DNA of 64,000 nucleotides. Origin: Streptomyces sp. CB02959 (GTDB lineage Bacteria > Actinomycetota > Actinomycetes > Streptomycetales > Streptomycetaceae). Position 1 is the stretch's first letter; each line of letters begins with the position of its first letter. A program made the translations under genes and the position numbers. Under the pieces are notes generated by a model. That model saw only the letters and a list, made by a program, of their open reading frames with translations. It searched no databases and had not been told where the DNA came from. This document shows positions 1 to 8,804 of the stretch, piece after piece. Where the stretch lies: the NCBI RefSeq assembly GCF_002803155.1, contig NZ_NNBP01000036.1, positions 1 through 64,000 of the forward strand. The letters are read 5' to 3'.

Positions 1-63
1 AGCCATCAGAAACGACCTAGGCGCCGCGCAGCCCCGCGGCCGCCCGGCCCGCCCCGGCGCGGT

Positions 64-2508
64 TTACGCGGGGAACCGCCGCCCCACCCACCGCCAGGTG
101 GTCTCCAGCAGCAGCGCCGCCACCACCGCGATCGCCACCGCCGCCCACGGCAGCGTCGTGCCCACCAGCCGCAGGGCGAAGAAGTGCTGGAGCCACGGCG
201 TCACCAGGACGATCAGGAAGCCCAGCCCCATCAGGAGGACCAGGCCGATCCGCCACCAGGTGTACGGGCGGGCGATGATCGCCAGCACGTACAGGGCGGT
301 GAGGAAGAGGGTCAGGGTGGCGGCGCTGGTCTGCGCGCCGAGGGCGTCCGGGCCGGTGTAGTAGGAGCGGGCCAGCAGGTAGGTGGCGAACGCGGCGAGG
401 CCGGTGATGAGTCCGGAGGGGACGGCGTAGCGCATCACCCGGCGGACGAAGTGCGGGCGGGCCCGCTCCTTGTTGGGCGCCAGCGCGAGGAAGAAGGCGG
501 GGACGCCGATGGTCAGCGTGGACAGCAGCGTCAGATGCCGGGGCAGGAACGGGTAGGGGATCTGGCAGCAGGCCACCAGGACGGCCAGCAGCACCGAGTA
601 GACGGTCTTGGTGAGGAAGAGAGTGGCGACCCGGGTGATGTTGCCGATCACCCGGCGGCCCTCGGCCACCACCGACGGCAGGGTCGCGAAGCTGTTGTTC
701 AGCAGCACGATCTGGGCCACCGCCCGGGTCGCCTCGGAGCCGGAGCCCATCGCGACGCCGATGTCGGCGTCCTTGAGGGCCAGCACGTCGTTGACGCCGT
801 CACCGGTCATCGCGACGTGGTGGCCGCGGGACTGGAGCACACCCACCATGTCCCGCTTCTGCTGCGGCGTGACCCGCCCGAAGACGGCGCCGCCTTCGAG
901 GGCGCGGGCCATCGCCTCGGGGTCGTCGTGCGGCAGCTGCCGGGCGTCCACGGGGGAGTCGGCGCCGGGCAGCCCCAGCTTGCCGGCGACCGCCCCCACC
1001 GACACCGCGTTGTCACCGGAGATCACCTTGGCCTGCACGCCCTGCTCGGCGAAGTACCGCAGGGTGTCGGGGGCGTCCGGGCGGAGCCGCTGCTCCAGGA
1101 CGACCAGGGCGACGGGCCGCACCTCGCGGACGACGTCGGGGTGGTCCAGCGGCCGGCCGGCGCGGGCCAGCAGCAGTACGCGCAGGCCCTGGGCGTTGAG
1201 CCGGTCGATCTCCGGCAGCAGCGGGTCGTCGCCGGACAGCAGTACGTCCGGCGCGCCGAGCAGCCAGGCGGAGGGCTCCCCACCGGGCTCCTCGAAGGCG
1301 GCGCCGCTGTACTTGCGGGCGGAGGAGAACGGGAGCGTGCCGGTGCACCGCCAGCCGTCCGGGGCCGGGTAGGCGTCGGCGACGGCCTGGAGGGAGGCGT
1401 TGGGGCGCGGGTCGGACGCCCCGAAGGCGCCGAGCACCCGCCGGACGCGGGCCGGTTCGCTGTCGCCCTGCGACGGCAGGGTGCTGTCGCCCAGCGGCCG
1501 CAGCTCGCTGACGTCCATGCCGCCCTCGGTGAGGGTGCCGGTCTTGTCCAGGCAGACCACGTCGACCCGGGCCAGGCCCTCGATGGCCGGCAGCTCCTGC
1601 ACCAGGCACTGCTTGCGGCCGAGCCGGACGACGCCGATGGCGAAGGCGACCGAGGTCAGCAGTACCAGCCCCTCGGGGATCATCGGCACGATCCCGGCGA
1701 CCATCCGGCGGACCGCGTCGTCGGCCGGCAGTCCCAGGGTCAGCAGGTGGCTGAGGATCAGGCCGAGCGCGGTCGGGATCATCATCCAGGTCACGTACTT
1801 GAGGATCCGGCTGATGCCGGTGCGCAGTTCGGAGTGGACCAGGGTGAAGCGGCTGGCCTCCTCGGCGAGCTGCGCCGCGTAGGCCGCCCGGCCCACCTTG
1901 GTCGCGGCGAACGCGCCGTTGCCCGCGACCACGAAGCTGCCGGACATCGCCGGGTCGCCGGGCTTCTTCACCACCGGGTCCGCCTCGCCGGTCAGCAGCG
2001 ACTCGTCGATCTCCAGACCGTCGCTCTCCAGCACCTCGCCGTCGACGATGACCTTGTCGCCGGGGCCGAGTTCGATGACGTCGTCGAGGACCACCTCGGA
2101 GGTGGGGACCGCGACGGCGGACCCGTCGCGGCGGACGGTCGGCCGGACCTCGCCGATCAGGGCCAGGCTGTCCAGGGTCTTCTTGGCGCGCAGTTCCTGG
2201 ATGATGCCGATGCCGGTGTTGGCGACGATGACGAAGCCGAACAGGCCGTCCTGGATCGGGCCGACGATCAGGATGATCACGAAGAGCACGCCGATGATGG
2301 CGTTGAACCGGGTGAAGACGTTGGCGCGGACGATGTCCGCGGTGGAGCGGGAGGACCGCGCGGGGACGTCGTTGACCTCGCCCCGGGCGACCCGTTCCGC
2401 GACCTCGGCGGCGGTCAGTCCGCCCCGGGCCACCTCCCGGCCGTTCCCGCCGGCGGGCCGGCCGCCGGGCTCCGGTTGCTCGACTTCGGTCTGCGCCGGG
2501 TCCGTCAT
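64..2508 (-). CDS. Cation-translocating P-type ATPase (CtpE-like)
   Basis: An 814-residue integral-membrane pump that uses ATP to move a cation across the cytoplasmic membrane. The phosphorylation motif DKTGT places the aspartyl-phosphate at Asp321. The actuator loop has LLTGEA near residue 171, TM4 has PEGL near 278, and the hinge motif TGDGVND lies in the P domain; the C-terminal third is six hydrophobic segments. There is no N-terminal heavy-metal domain and no CPC in TM4, which argues against a copper/zinc P1B pump. Overall layout resembles the actinobacterial CtpE group, reported to handle calcium in mycobacteria, but the ion here is inferred only. It stands alone; the next gene upstream, on the same strand, is 170 nt away. 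Confidence 0.93.
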   Translation of the reverse strand: MTDPAQTEVEQPEPGGRPAGGNGREVARGGLTAAEVAERVARGEVNDVPARSSRSTADIVRANVFTRFNAIIGVLFVIILIVGPIQDGLFGFVIVANTGIGIIQELRAKKTLDSLALIGEVRPTVRRDGSAVAVPTSEVVLDDVIELGPGDKVIVDGEVLESDGLEIDESLLTGEADPVVKKPGDPAMSGSFVVAGNGAFAATKVGRAAYAAQLAEEASRFTLVHSELRTGISRILKYVTWMMIPTALGLILSHLLTLGLPADDAVRRMVAGIVPMIPEGLVLLTSVAFAIGVVRLGRKQCLVQELPAIEGLARVDVVCLDKTGTLTEGGMDVSELRPLGDSTLPSQGDSEPARVRRVLGAFGASDPRPNASLQAVADAYPAPDGWRCTGTLPFSSARKYSGAAFEEPGGEPSAWLLGAPDVLLSGDDPLLPEIDRLNAQGLRVLLLARAGRPLDHPDVVREVRPVALVVLEQRLRPDAPDTLRYFAEQGVQAKVISGDNAVSVGAVAGKLGLPGADSPVDARQLPHDDPEAMARALEGGAVFGRVTPQQKRDMVGVLQSRGHHVAMTGDGVNDVLALKDADIGVAMGSGSEATRAVAQIVLLNNSFATLPSVVAEGRRVIGNITRVATLFLTKTVYSVLLAVLVACCQIPYPFLPRHLTLLSTLTIGVPAFFLALAPNKERARPHFVRRVMRYAVPSGLITGLAAFATYLLARSYYTGPDALGAQTSAATLTLFLTALYVLAIIARPYTWWRIGLVLLMGLGFLIVLVTPWLQHFFALRLVGTTLPWAAVAIAVVAALLLETTWRWVGRRFPA

Positions 2509-2681
2509 GCCCTAGACGTTACGGGCGTAATGCCCGCTTCACCCGCCGGCGGCCGACAGGAGTGGTGTGGGAGTTCTGTCCGGTCGCGCGGCAACCCCGG
2601 GCGCGCGGACGGCGTCCGGTGGCGGGCCGGGGGAGGGCGGCGGAGGGCCGGAGAAGGGGGTGGTCCGGTGGGGCGGAGGTG

Positions 2682-2957
2682 TCAGGCGGCGTTCGCGGCG
2701 TCCGGGGCGGCCGTGGCCGCCGCCCGCTTGATCGCGGCGCCGCGCCTGCGGACGTACCAGATGCCCAGCAGGCCGAGCCCGCCGCCGGCCAGGCAGGTCC
2801 ATACGAGCCAGGTGTGGCCGTGGTCGGAGTACCAGCCGTAGAAGGGCAGCTGGGCGAGGAAGAGCACGAACCAGATGACGGTGCCGCCGGTGATCGTGCC
2901 GACGACGGGACCTTCGAGGGGCGCCGGGGCCTCGCGCAGTTCGGACTTCTTCCACAT
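2682..2957 (-). CDS. DUF2530-type small membrane protein
   Basis: A 91-residue protein with a short charged N-terminus (MWKKSELREAPAPLEGP) followed by two hydrophobic segments, roughly residues 20-42 and 48-68, and a basic, alanine-rich tail. Two membrane spans of this layout are typical of the actinobacterial DUF2530 family, whose function is unknown. It is encoded on the same strand as the P-type ATPase downstream, with a 173-nt gap, so co-transcription is possible but not shown. No catalytic residues are apparent. Confidence 0.75.
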   Translation of the reverse strand: MWKKSELREAPAPLEGPVVGTITGGTVIWFVLFLAQLPFYGWYSDHGHTWLVWTCLAGGGLGLLGIWYVRRRGAAIKRAAATAAPDAANAA

Positions 2958-3229
2958 GGGGGCCAGCTTACGGGGCCGGGGGCGGCGCCGCGCCGGGTCC
3001 TTCGGGTGGGCACCCCAGGGGTCTACGCGCGGAGATAGCGATCAACGAATTGTTTATTCATACTGAACCTTTCCGGAACTGACTGGTTCGGATCGTTGAT
3101 TCCTCCAATCTGATCCCTCCACACTGTTCCCGTCCATTGGTTGCTGTCCCGCCGCCTGTGCGTGTCCCGGCCTTGGGGCAGACCCCGAGGCCGTCGCGCC
3201 TGTTCCGGCCCGTACGACTGAGGTCCCGC

Positions 3230-4702
3230 ATGTCGCCCTCGACCCCCTCGCCGGTCGACGCCCTGAAGAGTCCCGGCCCACAGCCGCCCAAGAACGGTCT
3301 CGACCGCTTCTTCAAGATCACCGAGCGGGGTTCGACGGTCAGTCGCGAGCTGCGCGGCGGACTGGCCACGTTCTTCGCGATGGCCTACATCGTGGTGCTG
3401 AACCCGATCATCCTCGGCGCCGGCGTCGACAAATACGGCCACCATCTGGACAACGGCCAGCTGGTCACCGCCACCGCCCTGATGGCCGGTCTGGGCACGG
3501 TCCTGATGGGCGTGATGGGCAACGTCCCGATCGCCGTCGCGGCCGGCCTGGGCATCAACGCCGTGGTCTCGCTCCAGCTCGCGCCCAAGATGAGCTGGCC
3601 GGACGCGATGGGCATGGTGGTGCTCGCCGGTCTGGTGCTGATGATCCTGGTCGCCTCCGGGCTGCGGCAGCGGGTGATGGACGCCATCCCGGGCGGGCTG
3701 CGGCGGGCCATCGCGATCGGCATCGGCCTGTTCATCTCGCTGGTCGGCCTGGTCGACGCGGGCTTCGTGTCCCGCAACCCGGACGCCGCGCACACCACCG
3801 TCCCGCTCAGTCTCGGCCAGGGCGGCCAGCTCAAGGGCTGGCCGGTGCTGGTGTTCGTCCTCGGCCTGGCGCTGATGTTCGTGCTGACCGTCCGGAAGAC
3901 CCGGGGCGCCATCCTGATCGGCATGGTCACCATGGCCGTCGTCGCGATCATCATCAACGCGGTGGCGACCATCCCGGATGCGGCCTGGGGGCTCGCCGTC
4001 CCGAACGTCCCGGACAAGATCGTCGGCGCGCCCGACTTCGGACTCATCGGGCAGATCAGTCTCTTCGGCGGCTTCAAGGAAGTCGGCGTGCTGACCGGCT
4101 GCCTCTTCGTCTTCACCGTCCTGCTGTCCGGCTTCTTCGACGCGATGGGCACCATCATCGGCGTCGGCGAGGAGGCCGGGCTGCTGGACAACGAGACCGG
4201 CAACCTGCCGAACATGGGGCGGATCCTGATGGTCGACGGCATCGCGGTCGCCGCCGGCGGCTTCGGCTCGGCCTCCGCCAACACCTGCTTCGTGGAGTCC
4301 ACCGCCGGCGTCGGCGAGGGGGCCCGCACCGGCCTGGCGAACCTGGTCACCGGCGGGCTGTTCCTGCTGGCGCTGATCTTCACGCCGCTGGCCACCGTCG
4401 TCCCCTCGCAGGCCGCCACGCCCGCGCTGCTGGTCGTCGGCTTCCTGATCATGGCCTCGAACGTCCGGGACATCGACTGGGGCGACTTCACCGTCGGCAT
4501 CCCGGCGTTCCTGACCGTCGTCTCGATGCCGTTCACCTACAGCATCACCAACGGCATCGGCATCGGCGTGCTGGCCTTCATCCTGCTGCGGGCGGCGACC
4601 GGCCGCTTCAAGGAGATCCCGTGGCTGCTGAACGCGGTCGGGGTCTGCTTCCTCGTCTACTTCCTGCTCAACCCGATCGAGCAGGTGCTCGGGGTTCGCT
4701 AG
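3230..4702 (+). CDS. NCS2 family (AzgA-like) purine permease
   Basis: A 490-residue polytopic transporter of the nucleobase-cation symporter 2 family, AzgA branch, which imports adenine, guanine or hypoxanthine with protons. The N-terminus reads LDRFFKITERGST then LRGGLATFFAMAYIVVLNP, the usual family signature, and the conserved segment with SANTCFVESTAGVGEGARTG lies near the middle-C-terminal third. The start at 3230 is preferred because it follows a GAGGT about ten bases upstream; an in-frame start at 3137 would add 31 basic residues unlike the family. Its stop codon overlaps the stop codon of the convergent ribbon-helix-helix gene. Exact purine preference cannot be read from sequence. Confidence 0.93.
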   Translation: MSPSTPSPVDALKSPGPQPPKNGLDRFFKITERGSTVSRELRGGLATFFAMAYIVVLNPIILGAGVDKYGHHLDNGQLVTATALMAGLGTVLMGVMGNVPIAVAAGLGINAVVSLQLAPKMSWPDAMGMVVLAGLVLMILVASGLRQRVMDAIPGGLRRAIAIGIGLFISLVGLVDAGFVSRNPDAAHTTVPLSLGQGGQLKGWPVLVFVLGLALMFVLTVRKTRGAILIGMVTMAVVAIIINAVATIPDAAWGLAVPNVPDKIVGAPDFGLIGQISLFGGFKEVGVLTGCLFVFTVLLSGFFDAMGTIIGVGEEAGLLDNETGNLPNMGRILMVDGIAVAAGGFGSASANTCFVESTAGVGEGARTGLANLVTGGLFLLALIFTPLATVVPSQAATPALLVVGFLIMASNVRDIDWGDFTVGIPAFLTVVSMPFTYSITNGIGIGVLAFILLRAATGRFKEIPWLLNAVGVCFLVYFLLNPIEQVLGVR

Positions 4703-4884
4703 GGCCCCCAGACCTGCAGCCGCTCGGTCTCGTCGACCGAGCTCGACAACCGTTCATCGAAGTCCTCGCGGATGAGCGTCCGGACGACATAGTCCTGGAC
4801 GCTCATTCCGCGTTTTGCGGCATGCTGCCGAAGGCGCTCCAGCAGCTCCCCGTCGACGCGCAGGCTGAGCACTCTCGATCCCAT
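4699..4884 (-). CDS. Ribbon-helix-helix (CopG-like) DNA-binding protein
   Basis: A 61-residue protein beginning MGSRVLSLRVDGELLERL: a short beta strand followed by two helices (RLRQHAAKRGMSVQDYVVRTLI) as in CopG/Arc-type repressors, with an acidic C-terminal tail. It probably dimerises and binds DNA; antitoxin or regulator roles are both possible, but no toxin gene is adjacent. An alternative GTG start at 4941 adds 19 residues with no homologous look. The stop codon overlaps the stop of the convergent permease, an arrangement leaving no room for a terminator between them. Confidence 0.75.
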   Translation of the reverse strand: MGSRVLSLRVDGELLERLRQHAAKRGMSVQDYVVRTLIREDFDERLSSSVDETERLQVWGP

Positions 4885-4994
4885 ACCGACACGGTCCCCG
4901 CACAACGCGGTCAGGTGTGTCGCTTTCCGCGACGTCCTCACTCGTACGGGTGATGCCGGGGCGGCGCGGAACGGGCTCCGGACCGCCGCTTTCC

Positions 4995-5018
4995 TTAGAA
5001 AGGCTAATGAGCTATGCT
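4995..5018 (+). promoter_or_regulatory. Putative autoregulatory operator and -10 of the MarR gene
   Basis: TTAG-N5-CTAA forms a dyad at 4995-5007, followed by a further GCTAA at 5016-5020. TATGCT at 5013-5018 is a good -10 hexamer located 7 nt before the ATG at 5026. The dyad therefore sits between the expected -35 and the -10, where a bound MarR dimer would block RNA polymerase. Autoregulation is inferred from geometry only. Confidence 0.5.
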
Positions 5019-5025
5019 AAAGACT

Positions 5026-5463
5026 ATGCCGGAACTGTCCAACGGTGTCGACGTTGACGCCGTGAATTCCCTGCGGTCCGCCGTGATGCGCCTCTCGCGC
5101 CGCCTGAAACACCAGCGGGTCGACGAGTCGCTCAGCCCCACCGAGATGTCGGTGCTCGGCACCCTCGCCCGGTGCGGCCGGGCCACGCCCGGCGAGCTGG
5201 CCCGCAAGGAGCACGTACAGCCGCCGTCGATGACCCGCATCGTGGCGATGCTGGAGGCCAAGGGACTGGTCCGGCTGGAAGCCCACCCCGACGACCGCCG
5301 CCAGAAGGTGGTCACCCAGACCGAACAGGCCGAGGCGATGCTCGAAGAGAGCCGCCGCAAGCGCAACGCGTGGCTCGCCGAGCTGGCCTCCGGGCTGGAC
5401 GAGGACGAGTGGGCCAAGGTGCGGGACGCCGCGCCGGTTCTGGAGAAACTCGCACAGCTGTAG
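5026..5463 (+). CDS. MarR family transcriptional regulator
   Basis: A 145-residue winged-helix regulator. LSPTEMSVLGTLARCGRATP and GELARKEHVQPPSMTRIV form the helix-turn-helix, and LEAHPDDRRQKVV is the wing with the conserved DxRxxxV motif, all typical of MarR. The ATG at 5026 is favoured over 5014 because TATGCT lies exactly 7 nt before it, suggesting a leaderless transcript. The gene ends 28 nt before an MFS transporter with its own strong Shine-Dalgarno, so it probably controls that efflux gene in response to a small-molecule ligand. The ligand is unknown. Confidence 0.9.
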   Translation: MPELSNGVDVDAVNSLRSAVMRLSRRLKHQRVDESLSPTEMSVLGTLARCGRATPGELARKEHVQPPSMTRIVAMLEAKGLVRLEAHPDDRRQKVVTQTEQAEAMLEESRRKRNAWLAELASGLDEDEWAKVRDAAPVLEKLAQL

Positions 5464-5491
5464 ACCCCTGGCCCAAGGAGGCGAACCCACT

Positions 5492-6970
5492 TTGAGTACG
5501 GGATCCGGAGCACACTCCGCCCCCGCACCGAACTCCCACGACGACACGGTCACCGACGACGCGACCGCGACCACCCCGGGCTCCACCAAGGCCCCCGGTG
5601 CCGCCGCAGGAACGGCTGCCGCCGCGACTGCCACCGCCGGCACACCCGCCGGCCACGCCGCCACACCGCGCACGGGCATGTTCAGCTCCCTCCGCATACG
5701 CAACTACCGCCTCTTCGCCACCGGCCAGGTGGTCTCCAACACCGGCACCTGGATGCAGCGCATCGCCCAGGACTGGCTGGTGCTCAGCCTCACCGGCTCG
5801 TCCGGCGCGGTCGGCATCACCACCGCGCTCCAGTTCCTGCCGATGCTCCTCTTCGGCCTCTACGGCGGCGTCCTCACCGACCGCTTCGCCAAGCGCAAGC
5901 TGCTGCTGTGCACCCAGTCCGCGATGGGCCTGACCGGCCTGGCGCTGGCCGGCCTCACGCTCAGCGGCCAGGTCCAGGTCTGGCACGTCTACGCGGGCGC
6001 CTTCCTCCTCGGCCTGGTCACGGTCGTCGACAACCCGGCCCGGCAGGCGTTCGTCTCCGAGATGGTCGGCCAGCGCGACCTGCGCAACGCGGTCAGCCTG
6101 AACTCCGCCAACTTCCAGTCCGCCCGGCTGATCGGCCCGGCCGTCGCCGGTGTCCTGATCACCGCGTTCGGCAGCGGCTGGGCGTTCCTCTTCAACGGCC
6201 TGTCCTTCGTCGCCCCGATCACCGGCCTGTTGATGATGCGCACCGCCGAACTCCACAAGGTGGACCGGGTCCCGCGCAGCAAGGGGCAGCTCCGGGAGGG
6301 TCTGGCCTACGTCCGCCAGCACCCCGAACTGATCTGGCCCATCGTCCTGGTCGGCTTCATCGGGACCTTCGGCTTCAACTTCCCGATCTGGCTGACCGCC
6401 TTCACCTACAAGGTCTTCCATGCCGGGGCCGGCACGTACGCGCTGTTCAACGGCCTGATGGCGGCCGGTTCGCTGATCGGTGCGCTGCTCGCGGCCCGCC
6501 GGGCCGGCTCCCGGCTGCGGATGCTGGTCGGGGCGGCGCTGGTCTTCGGCCTGCTGGAGTGCGTCGCGGCCCTGGCGCCGGGGTTCTGGGTCTTCGCGGC
6601 GCTGCTCGCCCCGATCGGCCTGGTCGGCCTGACGATCAACGTCACGGCCAACTCCAGCGTCCAGATGGCCACCGACCCGGCGATGCGCGGCCGGGTGATG
6701 AGCCTGTTCATGATGGTCTTCATGGGCGGTACGCCGCTGGGCGCGCCGCTGCTCGGCTGGGTCACCGACGTCTACGGCCCCCGGGTCGGCTTCCTCGCCG
6801 GCGGGGTGATCTCCATGGCGGCCGCGGGCCTGGTCGGCCTGGTCCTGGCCCGGGCCGGCGGACTGCGCCTCAAGATCGATCTGCGGCGCGGGCGCCAGCA
6901 CGTGGCGTTCGTCCCGCGGATGGGCGCCGCCGGTGAGGCGGCGGAGAAGGAGCTGGCACCGGCGGCGTAG
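5492..6970 (+). CDS. MFS transporter (DHA3-like drug efflux)
   Basis: A 492-residue, 12-span transporter of the major facilitator superfamily. After a ~60-residue alanine/threonine-rich cytoplasmic tail, LRIRNYRLFATGQVVSNTG and the motif GGVLTDRFAKRKLL between TM2 and TM3 mark the family; NTGTWMQRIAQDWLVL is typical of the EntS/DHA3-type exporters. The start is TTG at 5492, supported by AAGGAGG at 5475-5481. It follows the MarR gene by 28 nt and is most likely co-transcribed and regulated by it. Substrate unknown; antibiotic or metabolite export is the usual role. Confidence 0.9.
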   Translation: MSTGSGAHSAPAPNSHDDTVTDDATATTPGSTKAPGAAAGTAAAATATAGTPAGHAATPRTGMFSSLRIRNYRLFATGQVVSNTGTWMQRIAQDWLVLSLTGSSGAVGITTALQFLPMLLFGLYGGVLTDRFAKRKLLLCTQSAMGLTGLALAGLTLSGQVQVWHVYAGAFLLGLVTVVDNPARQAFVSEMVGQRDLRNAVSLNSANFQSARLIGPAVAGVLITAFGSGWAFLFNGLSFVAPITGLLMMRTAELHKVDRVPRSKGQLREGLAYVRQHPELIWPIVLVGFIGTFGFNFPIWLTAFTYKVFHAGAGTYALFNGLMAAGSLIGALLAARRAGSRLRMLVGAALVFGLLECVAALAPGFWVFAALLAPIGLVGLTINVTANSSVQMATDPAMRGRVMSLFMMVFMGGTPLGAPLLGWVTDVYGPRVGFLAGGVISMAAAGLVGLVLARAGGLRLKIDLRRGRQHVAFVPRMGAAGEAAEKELAPAA

Positions 6971-7014
6971 CGGTTTGCCGGGCACGGCGGCGGGCGTGGG
7001 GCAACACTGGCCCC

Positions 7015-7581
7015 ATGAGACTCTTCGCCGCCGTGCTGCCCCCGGCCCACTCCCTCGGCCAACTGGCTTCGGAAGTGGGCAGGTTGAAGAAGCTCCCGGA
7101 CGCCGACCGGCTGCGCTGGACCGGTCACGACGGCTGGCACTTCACCCTCGCCTTCTACGGCGAGGTGCCCGAGGACGTCCTGCCCGAGCTGCACGAGCGC
7201 CTGGCCCGAGCCGCCCACCGGCACGCCCCCTACGACCTGCGGATCGCCGGCGGCGGCCGGTTCGGCGACCGGGTGGTGTGGGCCGGGGCGGACGGCGACC
7301 GGCCCGCCATGCGCCACCTCGCGGACGCCGCCGAGGCGGTCGGCCGCCGGGCGGGCCTGCGGATGGGCGAGCACCGCCCGTACACCCCGCACCTCACCCT
7401 CGCCCGGAACCGCACCGGCGGCCTCGACCTCGTCCCGTACGCCGAGGCCCTGGCCGACTTCGAGAGCAGCCCCTGGACGGTCGAGGAGATCGCCCTGGTG
7501 CGCAGCCACTCGCCGGCGCCCGGCGTCCCCGGCAGCCAGCCGCGCTACGAGCCGGTGGCGCGGTGGCCGCTGGGGGAGTGA
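7015..7581 (+). CDS. thpR: RNA 2',3'-cyclic phosphodiesterase
   Basis: A 188-residue member of the 2H phosphoesterase superfamily (LigT/ThpR), which opens 2',3'-cyclic phosphates on RNA ends to 2'-phosphates. The two catalytic HxT motifs are visible as HFTLAFYG near residue 42 and HLTLAR near residue 126, the spacing expected for the bilobed fold. MRLFAAVLPP at the start is characteristic. AACACT lies 6 nt before the ATG, a weak -10, so the message may be leaderless. Stand-alone gene between an MFS gene and a tiny membrane-protein gene. Confidence 0.9.
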   Translation: MRLFAAVLPPAHSLGQLASEVGRLKKLPDADRLRWTGHDGWHFTLAFYGEVPEDVLPELHERLARAAHRHAPYDLRIAGGGRFGDRVVWAGADGDRPAMRHLADAAEAVGRRAGLRMGEHRPYTPHLTLARNRTGGLDLVPYAEALADFESSPWTVEEIALVRSHSPAPGVPGSQPRYEPVARWPLGE

Positions 7582-7635
7582 GCCGAACACCCGGGTCGGC
7601 GAAGGGCCCGGTTCCGCCCCGGTTACGCTCAAAGG

Positions 7636-7722
7636 GTGGATCCCAAAACCCGTAACCGGATCATGTCCGGTCTGTTCGCCGTGCTGCTGATCGTCGTCAT
7701 CGTGGCGGCGGCGCTGCGCTGA
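7636..7722 (+). CDS. 28-residue single-span membrane protein
   Basis: GTG-initiated ORF of 28 codons encoding a basic head (MDPKTRNRIMSG) followed by one uninterrupted hydrophobic helix ending in LR. TACGCT at 7624-7629 lies exactly 6 nt upstream of the GTG, a -10 to start spacing that implies a leaderless transcript beginning at the start codon. Head charge and helix length fit a small inner-membrane peptide. I believe near-identical tiny proteins occur across streptomycetes but have not checked. Function unknown. Confidence 0.6.
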   Translation: MDPKTRNRIMSGLFAVLLIVVIVAAALR

Positions 7723-7770
7723 CCCGAACCGCCCGCCCGGCGCGGGCCGCCGATCGGCCGGGCGGCCCCG

Positions 7771-8763
7771 TCACCAGGCGAACGCCTCCGGCGACGGCCC
7801 CGGCCCGGGGAAGACCTCGTCCAGACCCGTCAGCAGCTCCGCCGGCAGCTCCAGCTCCACCGCGCGCAGTGCCGAGGCGAGCTGGTCGGCGGTGCGCGGA
7901 CCCACGATCGGGCCGGTCACCCCGGGCCGGCCGAGCAGCCATGCCAGGGCCACCTCGCCCGGCTCCAGGCCGTGCTTGTCGACCAGGTCCTCGTAGGACT
8001 GGATCCGGGCCCGGACGGCCGGGTCGGCGAGGGCGTCCGCGGCCCGGCCGGACGCCCGGCGCCCGCCCTCGACCCCCTTCTTGAGCACCCCGCCCAGCAG
8101 GCCGCCGTGCAGCGGCGACCAGGGGATGACCCCGAGGCCGTACGCCTGCGCGGCCGGGATGACCTCCATCTCGGCCCGCCGCTCCGCGAGGTTGTACAGG
8201 CACTGCTCGCTGACCAGGCCGTACGAACCCCGGCGCGCGGCCGCCTCGTTGGCCTGGGCGAGGTGCCAGCCGGCGTGGTTGGAGGAGCCCGCGTAGAGGA
8301 TCTTCCCCTGCTGGACGAGGACGTCGACGGCCTGCCAGATCTCGTCCCAGGGCGTGTCCCGGTCGACGTGGTGGAACTGGTACAGGTCGATGTGGTCGGT
8401 GCCCAGGCGGGTCAGGCTGGCGTCCACCGCGCGGCGGATGTTGAGCGCGGAGAGCTTGTCGTGGTTGGGCCAGACCGGCTCGCCGTCCGCACTCATGTTG
8501 GCGTACACCTTGGTGGCCAGCACGGTCTTGTCCCGCCGGCCGCCGCCCCGCGCGAACCACGAGCCGATGATCTCCTCGGTGCGGCCCTTGTTCGCGCCCC
8601 AGCCGTAGGCGTTGGCGGTGTCGAAGAGGTTGATGCCCGCGTCCAGCGCGGCGTCCATGATGCGGTGGCTGTCCGCCTCGTCGGTCTGCGGCCCGAAGTT
8701 CATCGTCCCGAGGACGAGGCGGCCGACCTTGAGTCCGGTGCGTCCCAGCTGCGTGTACTCCAT
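7771..8763 (-). CDS. Aldo/keto reductase
   Basis: A 330-residue NADP(H)-dependent oxidoreductase of the AKR superfamily (TIM barrel). It begins MEYTQLGRTGLKVGRLVLGTM, has the catalytic region DTANAYGWG with the active-site tyrosine near residue 52, the catalytic lysine in VLATKVY and the histidine in YQFHHVDRDTPWDE; LVSEQCLYNL and GPRTADQL near the end belong to the cofactor site. The start is the ATG at 8763; the open frame continues upstream but has no family resemblance. The next gene on the same strand, an SGNH hydrolase, ends 41 nt upstream, so the two may be co-transcribed. Substrate unknown. Confidence 0.92.
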   Translation of the reverse strand: MEYTQLGRTGLKVGRLVLGTMNFGPQTDEADSHRIMDAALDAGINLFDTANAYGWGANKGRTEEIIGSWFARGGGRRDKTVLATKVYANMSADGEPVWPNHDKLSALNIRRAVDASLTRLGTDHIDLYQFHHVDRDTPWDEIWQAVDVLVQQGKILYAGSSNHAGWHLAQANEAAARRGSYGLVSEQCLYNLAERRAEMEVIPAAQAYGLGVIPWSPLHGGLLGGVLKKGVEGGRRASGRAADALADPAVRARIQSYEDLVDKHGLEPGEVALAWLLGRPGVTGPIVGPRTADQLASALRAVELELPAELLTGLDEVFPGPGPSPEAFAW

Positions 8764-8804
8764 GGTCGTCCAGCCAAGCCCTTGGAGCCCGCTCGAAGCA
8801 AGCG

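Noticed and set aside
184..2841. 885-codon open frame on plus strand opposite the P-type ATPase
   Set aside because: Low-complexity Gly/Arg/Asp/His composition typical of an antisense shadow of a G/C-rich gene; no domain and no ribosome site.
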